Part shown: piece after piece, positions 5,674 through 11,152 of the stretch | Layout: the number at the start of each line of letters is the position of its first letter | Position numbering within the stretch: position 1 is the first letter of the stretch | DNA from: Candidatus Uhrbacteria bacterium | GTDB lineage: Bacteria; Patescibacteriota; Patescibacteriia; UBA9934; UBA11717 | Direction: 5' to 3' | NCBI GenBank assembly: GCA_003509895.1 | Contig: DOMJ01000028.1 | Coordinates: forward strand, 1-11,152 | Length of the DNA stretch: 11,152 nt | Position numbers and translations under genes: made by a program | The notes under the pieces: generated by a model | Told to the model about the DNA's origin: nothing | Database searches by the model: none | The model's input: the letters and a program-made list of their open reading frames with translations, nothing else

Positions 5674-6363
5674 ATGAACCTCGCAGCACGCTGTCCACTA
5701 CTGGACCTCTTTGTTGGAACGTTATTTATTCAATTTATTGGAGGGATTTTGTACTTTATTGTATTAACCAACACAGGAATCGTGCAGTTCTTGTATGTGA
5801 CGACAAAGTCTTTTATGCTCGTTATGCCGTTTTTATTACTTTTTTTTGGTCTGCAACTTCCGCCATTTCAATTAAGAAAAAATGTTTTGCAATCCCTTGT
5901 TTATGGCATGGTGTCTGGGGTGGCTATAAGTGCCTTGATTCTTGCCGTTTTTGTGATGTTCCACTCAACGTTTGTGCTGTACGCAGAGAATATTCTCTCA
6001 AAGGTCATAGATGTTGGTATTTTGCCATACTATCTGTGGGCGGCCATTGGCATGAGTTTGGCTCATTCGCTCTTTGAGGAATATTTTTGGCGATGGTACG
6101 TAGTGCGTGGACTACAAACGTTCATTTCTCCTCAGCGTGCTCTGCTGATTGGAGCCGGACTCTTTGCCCTCCATCATTACATTATTTTGTCACAATTTGT
6201 TCCAATGGGGCTGACGTTGCTCTTTGGCACGTGTGTGGGTATTGGTGGATGGATTTGGTCCTGGATTTATCAAAAAACAGATTCCGTTTTGGGAGCTTGG
6301 GTGAGTCACGCAATCGTAGATGCAACCATATTTGCTATTGGATACCTCTTGATAACGGGTTGA
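5674..6363 (+). CDS. CPBP-family (CAAX/Abi) intramembrane metalloprotease
   Basis: A 229-residue polytopic membrane protein with the three CPBP/Abi motifs: E-E-x3-R as EEYFWR (E135, E136, R140), F-x3-H as FALHH (F164, H168) and H-x3-D (H212, D216). These residues form the presumed metal-dependent active site within the bilayer. Around six to eight hydrophobic segments lie along the chain. Family members process prenylated proteins in eukaryotes and act in bacteriocin immunity or membrane-protein cleavage in bacteria; the substrate here is unknown. The frame stays open to 5440, but the extra 78 residues would be translated from repeat DNA upstream of the promoter. ATG 5674 follows the extended -10 by 8 bases and begins directly with MNLAARCPLLDL leading into the first membrane segment. 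ATG 5602 is a less likely alternative. Confidence 0.88.
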   Translation: MNLAARCPLLDLFVGTLFIQFIGGILYFIVLTNTGIVQFLYVTTKSFMLVMPFLLLFFGLQLPPFQLRKNVLQSLVYGMVSGVAISALILAVFVMFHSTFVLYAENILSKVIDVGILPYYLWAAIGMSLAHSLFEEYFWRWYVVRGLQTFISPQRALLIGAGLFALHHYIILSQFVPMGLTLLFGTCVGIGGWIWSWIYQKTDSVLGAWVSHAIVDATIFAIGYLLITG

Positions 6364-6390
6364 TCTATCCCCACAGGCGTTTGTGCTGTT

Positions 6391-6399
6391 TGCTATACT
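6391..6399 (+). promoter_or_regulatory. Extended -10 of the glycosyltransferase-like gene
   Basis: TGCTATACT ends 8 bases before ATG 6408, in the 44-base gap after the protease stop. The gene therefore has its own promoter in addition to possible read-through from the protease gene. Confidence 0.7.
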
Positions 6400-6407
6400 C
6401 TTTTTAT

Positions 6408-7766
6408 ATGAGGAAACGTTCGCGAGGAGGAGACTCGCATAAGGCGCACATTGTTGCGGCGGATATGGGGTACGGGCATGAGCGTCCGGCGCGGTCATTG
6501 GAGCATCTGGCTGTGCCGGGTGAAGGCATTATTGTTGCCAATAATTATCGTGGGATTCCAAAAAAAGACAAAGCTGTTTGGCAAAAATCACGCCAGTTTT
6601 ATGAGTCAATGTCTCGACTCAAGACTATTCCATTTGTGGGGGATCTTCTGTTTGACACACTCGTGGATAAAGGGCAGGAGGTCGCCCCGTTTTATCCTCG
6701 GCGTGATTTGTCGCGTCCCACCATGCAATTGCGACAGATGTATACGGGCATCAGGGCCGGACTCGGGAGACATCTGATTGAATCGCTTGCGCGTAATCCC
6801 GTACCCTTTATTACGACGTTCTTTTATGTTGCCTTTATGGCGGAGGAGTTTGATTACCCGGGGGACATTTGGTGTGTAACAACGGATGCGGACATTTCTC
6901 GTGCGTGGGCACCTTGGGATCCAAAAAAGAGTCGTATTGACTACATTGTTGGTAATGGACGGTGTGCCGAACGTCTCAAACTCTATGGTGTGCGTAAGGA
7001 GAAGATACATCTAACAGGCTTTCCGTTACCGCCGGAACTCATCGGCGGCGTCGACTCGCTAATTTTAAAACAGGACCTTATTAGACGCATGTGTGCTTTG
7101 GACCCCCAGGGAATTTTTCGATCATTAAATGCACAAGCGTTGGATGTTCATCTGGGGAAAGGTGTTTGCCCAAAGAAAAAAAAGGGTTCTACTCCACACG
7201 TCCTGTTTGCCATAGGCGGGGCGGGGGCACAGGAAAAACTTGCAAAGACTATTTTAAAAAGTCTCACACACCAGTTGCAGCGTGGAGAAATTCGGTTGAC
7301 CCTTATGGCAGGTGCACGACCGGACCTTGGGGATCGCCTAAAAAAGGAGGCGATACGGTTACGACTCGGGGCTTTGCTCAATAAAACGTTGATGATTAAA
7401 TCATACAAAAGTCGATCAACGTATTTTAAACAGTTTCACCAACAATTACACACAACAGATATTTTGTGGACAAAGCCATCCGAATTATCGTTTTATGTAG
7501 GTCTTGGTATTCCGATTCTTATGGCGCCAACGGTTGGGTCACAAGAAGAATTTAATAGAAAATGGATTGAGCAAGTGGGTGGAGGGGTGTTTATGGAAGA
7601 TCCGCGTTATGCGGGAGAGTGGCTCATGGATTGGATTGCGTCGGGCGCGTTTGCTCGCATGTGTTGGAATGGGTATATGAGCGCACCAACACACGGAACG
7701 TACAGGATCGAATCGATTGTGTTTGGAGAAGAGATGCCAATTCATGCATTGCCTCTTATTGTTTAG
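6408..7766 (+). CDS. GT-B glycosyltransferase, GT28/MGDG-synthase-like
   Basis: A 452-residue protein with the layout of GT28 (MurG/monogalactosyldiacylglycerol synthase) enzymes. The N-terminal half has MGYGHERPARSLEHL (20-34), matching the 'GxGHxxPA' nucleotide/lipid-site loop, and VTTDADISRAWAP (157-169), matching the 'V-T-D-x-x-x-x-x-W' segment. IDYIVGNGRCAERL then GVRKEKIHLTGFPLP is the typical linker strand ('x-x-x-G-V-x-x-x-K-I-x-x-T-G-x-P'). The C-terminal half has VLFAIGGAGAQ (265-275) and TKPSELSFYVGLGIPILM (355-372), the usual sugar-nucleotide motif 'T-K-P-G-x-L-t-x-x-E-a-l-x-x-x-x-P'; the second Gly of TKPGG and the Glu are not conserved. It probably acts at the membrane face on a lipid acceptor, but substrate and activity are inferred from fold only. 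A lysine-rich stretch at 251-259 lies between the domains. The frame runs back to 6087 inside the protease gene; the promoter supports 6408. Confidence 0.7.
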   Translation: MRKRSRGGDSHKAHIVAADMGYGHERPARSLEHLAVPGEGIIVANNYRGIPKKDKAVWQKSRQFYESMSRLKTIPFVGDLLFDTLVDKGQEVAPFYPRRDLSRPTMQLRQMYTGIRAGLGRHLIESLARNPVPFITTFFYVAFMAEEFDYPGDIWCVTTDADISRAWAPWDPKKSRIDYIVGNGRCAERLKLYGVRKEKIHLTGFPLPPELIGGVDSLILKQDLIRRMCALDPQGIFRSLNAQALDVHLGKGVCPKKKKGSTPHVLFAIGGAGAQEKLAKTILKSLTHQLQRGEIRLTLMAGARPDLGDRLKKEAIRLRLGALLNKTLMIKSYKSRSTYFKQFHQQLHTTDILWTKPSELSFYVGLGIPILMAPTVGSQEEFNRKWIEQVGGGVFMEDPRYAGEWLMDWIASGAFARMCWNGYMSAPTHGTYRIESIVFGEEMPIHALPLIV

Positions 7767-9019
7767 GCGGGTGATTGTGCGGCGTGCGTACCGGCAATAA
7801 AGCCTGTGGTCCAGCAGAGTTGAAGGGAAAACCCGCCGGATGGTCTATTGATGTCTATTGTATCCCCGACGAGGTAAAGATTTGGATAGAGTTTGGAGGT
7901 CATGCTTTTAAAATCAACTTCTTTGGGTGTTACCCCACCGTCGGCGACAATGGACCAGGCAAATCCCATGGTGCCCGTAATCGGAAAGGAGAGATTTTTT
8001 AGGAGATGCACGAGGCCTTTGCGCTGTTCCTTTGTAACGGAATGAACCGCTATCTCTCCAATGGAGGGCTCTAGGATGTGCAAAATGGCGTCGCTTAATT
8101 TTTTTTGTAGCATATCTTTGAGTGCTGTTTTGAGTTGCTTGTTTTTCTGTTGTCCAAAAAGTTCTTGCAGGTGCGTATCCAGCTGTTTCAGGTCTAAATC
8201 CGGGAACAGATCAATGGATGCGGTGAGCGCGCCGCCCGTGAGCAGTTTTCTTACCGTATGAGCAGAATTGATCACCATGGGCCCGGAGATGCCAAAATGC
8301 GTAAATAATAAGCGGCCGTGAGCTTTGTGCTGCGTTTTTCCGTTTTGGACAAATCGAAGGGTGATGTTGTCTACACTGATTCCGGAGAGGGCGTGTACCC
8401 ATTTGGCTGTTGTGCGTAAAGGCGCGAGGTTTGGATCCGGTTGCTTGATTGTGTGACCAATGGAGCCAAGCATAGACAAGCCTTCACCCGTGGATCCGGT
8501 TTCCGGTGCAGCAAGACCGCCTGTTGCAAAAATGAGCCGCTTTCCGTAAAACGCACCTTTACTCGTTTCCAATCCTTGTAAAATGCCATCTGTGACAATG
8601 AGGGAGCGCACAGCGGCGTTGAGTTGTACGGTTACGTTGCCACTTACGTAAACATAGTCCGAGAGGACTCTGCACACATCCTCAGCCTTTTGTGATTTTG
8701 GAAACGTACGTTTTTGTGCCTCAACAACAAGGGGAAGGCCGCGACTCTCAAAAAAGGTAAACGTGTCCTCTACGTTAAATTGAGAAAACGGGGAGAAAAG
8801 AAATTGTTTTGACTCCGGAAAGTTTTCCAAAAAAAGGCGATTGTCTGGTTCGGCATTGGTGATATTGCACCGTCGTCCGCCCGTGATACTCAATTTTTTG
8901 CCAAGTCGATTATTTTTTTCTACAAGCAAAACACGAGCCCCCAGATGGCCTGCGCGACCAGCCGCCATCATACCCGCGGGCCCGCCACCGATCACAAGGA
9001 TGTCAAATGTGTGATTCAT
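7763..9019 (-). CDS. HI0933/BaiN-type FAD-dependent oxidoreductase
   Basis: A 418-residue flavoprotein. The N-terminus DILVIGGGPAGMMAAGRAG is a textbook dinucleotide-binding loop (GGGPAG, 11-16), followed by VEKNNRLGKKLSITGGRRCNITN, the family hallmark (usually GGGRCNxTN, here GGRRCNITN). FATGGLAAPETGSTGEG and the C-terminal YLVGDTIDINRPSGGFSLQLCWTTGFIAG are also characteristic of the HI0933 family. BaiN, a member, reduces bile-acid intermediates, but most relatives have no known reaction, so only an NAD(P)H/FAD redox role is claimed. It lies 26 bases after the aminopeptidase gene in the same direction. An AGGAAA 7 bases from ATG 9019 is a clear Shine-Dalgarno, unlike the leaderless starts elsewhere. 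Its stop overlaps the stop of the convergent glycosyltransferase gene. Confidence 0.9.
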   Translation of the reverse strand: MNHTFDILVIGGGPAGMMAAGRAGHLGARVLLVEKNNRLGKKLSITGGRRCNITNAEPDNRLFLENFPESKQFLFSPFSQFNVEDTFTFFESRGLPLVVEAQKRTFPKSQKAEDVCRVLSDYVYVSGNVTVQLNAAVRSLIVTDGILQGLETSKGAFYGKRLIFATGGLAAPETGSTGEGLSMLGSIGHTIKQPDPNLAPLRTTAKWVHALSGISVDNITLRFVQNGKTQHKAHGRLLFTHFGISGPMVINSAHTVRKLLTGGALTASIDLFPDLDLKQLDTHLQELFGQQKNKQLKTALKDMLQKKLSDAILHILEPSIGEIAVHSVTKEQRKGLVHLLKNLSFPITGTMGFAWSIVADGGVTPKEVDFKSMTSKLYPNLYLVGDTIDINRPSGGFSLQLCWTTGFIAGTHAAQSPA

Positions 9020-9026
9020 GAGTTGC

Positions 9027-9032
9027 TTTCCT
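9027..9032 (-). promoter_or_regulatory. Shine-Dalgarno of the HI0933-type gene
   Basis: The minus strand reads AGGAAA, 7 bases before ATG 9019. It is the clearest ribosome-binding site in the window, and it belongs to the one gene that is clearly internal to an intact operon. Confidence 0.65.
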
Positions 9033-9045
9033 GTAAAACAATGAT

Positions 9046-10044
9046 TTAAACCTGGTACGCGCCATCTCTATAAATCACAACGCCATCAACCTCTACCGTA
9101 GTCACATCCACAAATACATCCACATGATACTTGCTTTTACGCTTTGGAAACCCGGGCTTACCATAGATTGTATGCTTTTGTCCAAGGGAAAGGTGAACGC
9201 CGCACATACGCTCGTAACTTCCTACGTCTTCCAACATCCGCGTGCGCGTGAGAGCACGATTGAGCCCAAATCCCAATTCACGGACCCAAAGCGGCTCGTC
9301 CTCGCGAATAAGATCCAAAATAGCAGTAAAAGATGTGGGTGCTCCCGGTGTGTCTACAATAAGCCCCTCTTTTATAACCACGAGAACAGGTTTTTCCGGC
9401 ACAACAACGCGACTCTGTTGGTTCCCAAAAGCATAGAGTTGCACCGTTCCATTTACGCCGGAAAAATCTACCGCCTCGGTAAACACTTCACCGATCGGAA
9501 ACTGTCCACCAATGTTCTTCATTTTTCGATAGTCTCCAATGTTGAGCCGCGCCTCCTCAAACGGTGTGTTATAGAGAAGTTCGGCGTTTGGACATCGTAC
9601 AATAATTTGTTGGGCGTTATCTATACGTGTTTTAAGTTTTGGCCCGACGGTTCTGTAATAGTCTGCGTCGTAGGCAAGTGCGTCCATATAGGTTTCCCAT
9701 TCAGATTCGGGCATACGCCCAAGATGCGGATGTTCAATCACGGCAAGATCCCGATTAAACAGTTCCAAACGAAAACGGAATTTATTGAGTCTAAAACTGG
9801 TAGATTGAATAAGGACGACCAGACTTTTTGGCGCGAGGGTATTGATACGAGCAATAATGTCTTCCGGGGATGCGTGGTGAAAGTTCACGCAGGTTGCGTG
9901 CGGAAGCGTCTGTTTGTAGGCGTTGGTGACCATACGAGCGAGTGTGGAATCTGTGTCGAACACAAGTAGCGCCTCTTTTGTGGCAGAGTCATGTTCTATG
10001 GCGCAGGTGACAATGTCGCGTATGTTTTGCTCAAGATTGCTCAT
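9046..10044 (-). CDS. M29-like metallo-aminopeptidase (aminopeptidase T type)
   Basis: A 332-residue cytosolic protein with the metal-ligand pattern of M29 aminopeptidases: Glu186 in FPIGEVFT, Glu256 in RELGFGLN, His284 in GVHLSLG, and His307/Asp309 in KYHVDVF. The order Glu, Glu, His, His-x-Asp and the spacings match the family (which often reads N-x-P-x-G-E-V-F and E-L-G-x-G-x-N). It presumably removes N-terminal residues from peptides. The N-terminal 150 residues are more divergent. It is somewhat shorter than classical members of about 410. The frame runs up to 10146, but that start would lie beyond a strong terminator and overlap the preceding gene. ATG 10044 (M-S-N-L-E-Q) has an extended -10 ending 8 bases upstream. 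It forms an operon with the HI0933-type gene. Confidence 0.82.
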   Translation of the reverse strand: MSNLEQNIRDIVTCAIEHDSATKEALLVFDTDSTLARMVTNAYKQTLPHATCVNFHHASPEDIIARINTLAPKSLVVLIQSTSFRLNKFRFRLELFNRDLAVIEHPHLGRMPESEWETYMDALAYDADYYRTVGPKLKTRIDNAQQIIVRCPNAELLYNTPFEEARLNIGDYRKMKNIGGQFPIGEVFTEAVDFSGVNGTVQLYAFGNQQSRVVVPEKPVLVVIKEGLIVDTPGAPTSFTAILDLIREDEPLWVRELGFGLNRALTRTRMLEDVGSYERMCGVHLSLGQKHTIYGKPGFPKRKSKYHVDVFVDVTTVEVDGVVIYRDGAYQV

Positions 10045-10052
10045 GTGAAAGT

Positions 10053-10061
10053 AGTTTATCA
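10053..10061 (-). promoter_or_regulatory. Extended -10 of the aminopeptidase/flavoprotein operon
   Basis: The minus strand reads TGATAAACT, ending 8 bases before ATG 10044, the same spacing as for the protease and glycosyltransferase genes. It supports the short start of the aminopeptidase. Confidence 0.6.
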
Positions 10062-10088
10062 CACGTCGCATGAAGATGCGTGTAACGG

Positions 10089-10117
10089 AAAAACAACCAA
10101 CAGAGTCGGTTGTTTTT
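10089..10117 (-). terminator. Strong terminator after the cupredoxin gene
   Basis: A perfect 10-bp inverted repeat AAAAACAACC / GGTTGTTTTT; on the minus strand three more pairs (GAC/GTT, one G-U) close a TCT loop. The right arm supplies the T run. It lies about 20 bases past the cupredoxin stop and upstream of the aminopeptidase promoter. By symmetry it could act on either strand, but there is no plus-strand gene before it. Confidence 0.85.
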
Positions 10118-10135
10118 ATCAGATAAGAGAAGGAG

Positions 10136-10678
10136 CTACTCAACAATCAACGTTCCCACCATACCGTTTGCACGATGCTGGCCAACACGACAGTAATATT
10201 CAAAGGTCCCTGTTTGATCAGCTACAAACGTGACACTCGTCGTTGCTCCTGTGTTGACTTGTTTGGTTGAGGCTTGAAACGCGTCTATCACCCAGTCGTG
10301 CAGACCACCGGTTGATGTGAAGTTGATGGTGACCGTTTGACCTTTCTTTACGCGCAATTCCGTTTGTGAATAGCCAAACATAAATCCATCGAGATCAAAG
10401 GAGACGACCTCTGGAATGTCCAGATTGAGAGACGTTTCCGCATCTGCCTCTACCACCGCACCGGATTGTTCCGTTAGAACCGACGCCGTTCCATCAATAT
10501 CTACCTGAAGAAGGTCATCTTCCTCCTCTGTGTTCGTGTCATCGTTTTCGCCGTCCTGCATCAAGAGTGTGTCTTCCGCTTGATCGGAAACGGGGTCTAC
10601 GACCTGATCGGGTGTTCCTACTGCGCAACCGGCTCCAAGGAGCAGAAAAGGAAGAAAGAGAAGAACGAATTTTTTCAT
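10136..10678 (-). CDS. Cupredoxin-domain lipoprotein (type 1 copper)
   Basis: A 180-residue exported protein. The start at 10678 gives a classic signal, MKKFVLLFLPFLLLGAGC, with Cys18 as the likely lipidated residue (position -3 is Gly, a common variant near LGAGC). Residues 22-60 are a very acidic flexible linker. The C-terminal ~90 residues are a plastocyanin/azurin-like cupredoxin with His127 (L-H-D-W-V), then C163-x4-H168-x4-M173 in YYCRVGQHRANGM, the full type 1 copper ligand set. It should carry electrons on the outer face of the membrane. A longer version starting at 10747 or 10699 (M-A-N-S-C) is possible; I prefer 10678 because it places the signal at the N-terminus. A TATAAA lies only 4 bases upstream, so the promoter is uncertain. 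Partner unknown; a flavocytochrome is 8 kb away. Confidence 0.88.
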   Translation of the reverse strand: MKKFVLLFLPFLLLGAGCAVGTPDQVVDPVSDQAEDTLLMQDGENDDTNTEEEDDLLQVDIDGTASVLTEQSGAVVEADAETSLNLDIPEVVSFDLDGFMFGYSQTELRVKKGQTVTINFTSTGGLHDWVIDAFQASTKQVNTGATTSVTFVADQTGTFEYYCRVGQHRANGMVGTLIVE

Positions 10679-10735
10679 ACGCTTTATACATGAGTTAGCC
10701 ATACACAGCTTAATAGACCAGGCATGTTCTGACAA

Positions 10736-10744
10736 TGTGGATAA
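10736..10744 (-). promoter_or_regulatory. Second perfect DnaA-box sequence
   Basis: The minus strand reads TTATCCACA in the 90-base spacer upstream of the cupredoxin gene, 57 bases before its ATG. It has the same orientation relative to the downstream gene as the copy at 783-791. Confidence 0.35.
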
Positions 10745-10768
10745 CAATAAAGCTACGGGGTGTATGAA

Positions 10769-11017
10769 TCAAAGGTGTGGGCAGCCGGAGAAGCAACAAG
10801 GACGACGTTTGCCTTCCAGGAGCTCTTCAACCGTTCTGCGAATCCGTCGACTTCTGGTTGAGAGCAGCTTGGCAGAAATGACCCAGCATGCAAATTCACT
10901 GCGTGCCAGTGGAGTTATATCTTTCCATATTTCTCCGGCCTTCGCAGACGCATCAAGAGCTTTTTGTAAGTCCAGCGGAATCTTGTGTGCCGGTGGTCTT
11001 AGTGGTTTCTTGGTCAT
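10769..11017 (-). CDS. Small YdeI/OmpD-associated (OmdA-type) protein with a Cys-rich tail
   Basis: An 82-residue basic protein. IPLDLQKALDASAKAGEIW and then ITPLARSEFACWVISAKLLSTRSRRIRRTVEELLEGKRR match the C-terminal helical region of YdeI/OmdA proteins (typically 'F-x-x-L-s-p-S-x-R-r-e-y-x-x-W-I-x-x-A-K-x-x-e-T-R-x-R-R-I-x-k-a-x-e-x-L'). The N-terminal DUF1801-like portion of larger relatives is absent, so this is the stand-alone form. The tail CCFSGCPHL adds three Cys and one His, a possible metal site not usual for the family. The function of the family is poorly known. The frame extends past the right edge, but an extended -10 (TGCTATACT) ends 6 bases before ATG 11017, making this the likely start and the mRNA leaderless. 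Confidence 0.78.
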   Translation of the reverse strand: MTKKPLRPPAHKIPLDLQKALDASAKAGEIWKDITPLARSEFACWVISAKLLSTRSRRIRRTVEELLEGKRRPCCFSGCPHL

Positions 11018-11023
11018 GGGAAT

Positions 11024-11032
11024 AGTATAGCA
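11024..11032 (-). promoter_or_regulatory. Extended -10 giving a leaderless YdeI-like mRNA
   Basis: The minus strand reads TGCTATACT, ending 6 bases before ATG 11017. It is identical to the boxes at 5657-5665 and 6391-6399 and sits inside the longer open frame, which argues against that longer frame being translated. Confidence 0.65.
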
Positions 11033-11135
11033 AAAACGTCCGAGACGAGCTCGTATGCACTTGACGACTATCCAGACAAACTTGTAGGCAGCACAGATAA
11101 AACATACAATTGCATTCATTGACATTCGTAAACCT

Positions 11136-11152
11136 ATGAAGAAAATAGCAAG
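11136..11152 (+). CDS. Possible gene start at the right edge
   Basis: ATG followed by A-A-G-A-A-A-A-T-A-G-C-A reads M-K-K-I-A before the window ends, which could begin a signal peptide. No clear -10 box or Shine-Dalgarno precedes it; only five codons are visible, so this is weak. Confidence 0.2.

Noticed and set aside
6087..6407. 107-residue extension of the glycosyltransferase inside the protease gene
   Set aside because: It is a shadow frame of the protease; ATG 6408 follows its own extended -10.
9124..9969. 281-residue plus-strand ORF
   Set aside because: It is antisense to the aminopeptidase, whose metal-ligand motifs are clear, and has no recognisable domain or promoter.
11018..11125. 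36-residue N-terminal extension of the YdeI-like protein with a hydrophobic stretch
   Set aside because: An exact TGCTATACT promoter box lies inside it, 6 bases before the internal ATG that starts the family-like sequence.

Overview
This 11.2 kb window reads as ordinary chromosomal DNA of a bacterium with a compact genome and many short proteins. The gene mix suggests a member of the Patescibacteria (Candidate Phyla Radiation): a short PIF1-type helicase, a CPBP protease, a cupredoxin lipoprotein, an M29-type aminopeptidase and a LOG-family protein. This lineage is an inference from gene content and style; no rRNA or other marker gene is present. I saw no tRNA, rRNA, CRISPR array, transposase or phage gene.

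Layout, left to right. A LOG/TIGR00730-family gene runs off the left edge (minus). Next come a terminator and a Spo0M-like arrestin-fold gene (minus), then a divergent 56-residue zinc-finger microprotein (plus) with its own terminator. A ferric-reductase-like flavocytochrome (plus) is followed 3 bases later by a broken membrane-anchored cytochrome b5-like/PepSY-like gene. Convergent to these are a PAP2 phosphatase and a PIF1-like helicase (both minus). A 444-base gap between the helicase and the next gene is filled by nested inverted and direct repeats. It is followed by a CPBP intramembrane protease and a GT28/MGDG-synthase-like glycosyltransferase (both plus). Convergent to them, with overlapping stop codons, are an HI0933-type flavoprotein and an M29-like aminopeptidase (minus, one operon). 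Last come a cupredoxin lipoprotein and a small YdeI/OmpD-associated protein (minus), and possibly the start of a plus-strand gene at the right edge.

The clearest system-level signal is in the gene starts. Most genes that are first in a transcript have an extended -10 box (TGnTATACT or close) only 6 to 12 bases before the ATG and no Shine-Dalgarno sequence, which predicts leaderless or nearly leaderless mRNAs. The operon-internal flavoprotein instead has a well-placed AGGAAA. This pattern also corrects several starts: the protease, glycosyltransferase, aminopeptidase, PAP2 and YdeI-like genes all start further downstream than the longest ORF would suggest.

Functionally the window mixes envelope and redox functions (flavocytochrome, b5/PepSY remnant, cupredoxin lipoprotein, PAP2 phosphatase, glycosyltransferase, CPBP protease) with housekeeping ones (helicase, aminopeptidase, flavoprotein). 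It does not look like one dedicated pathway.
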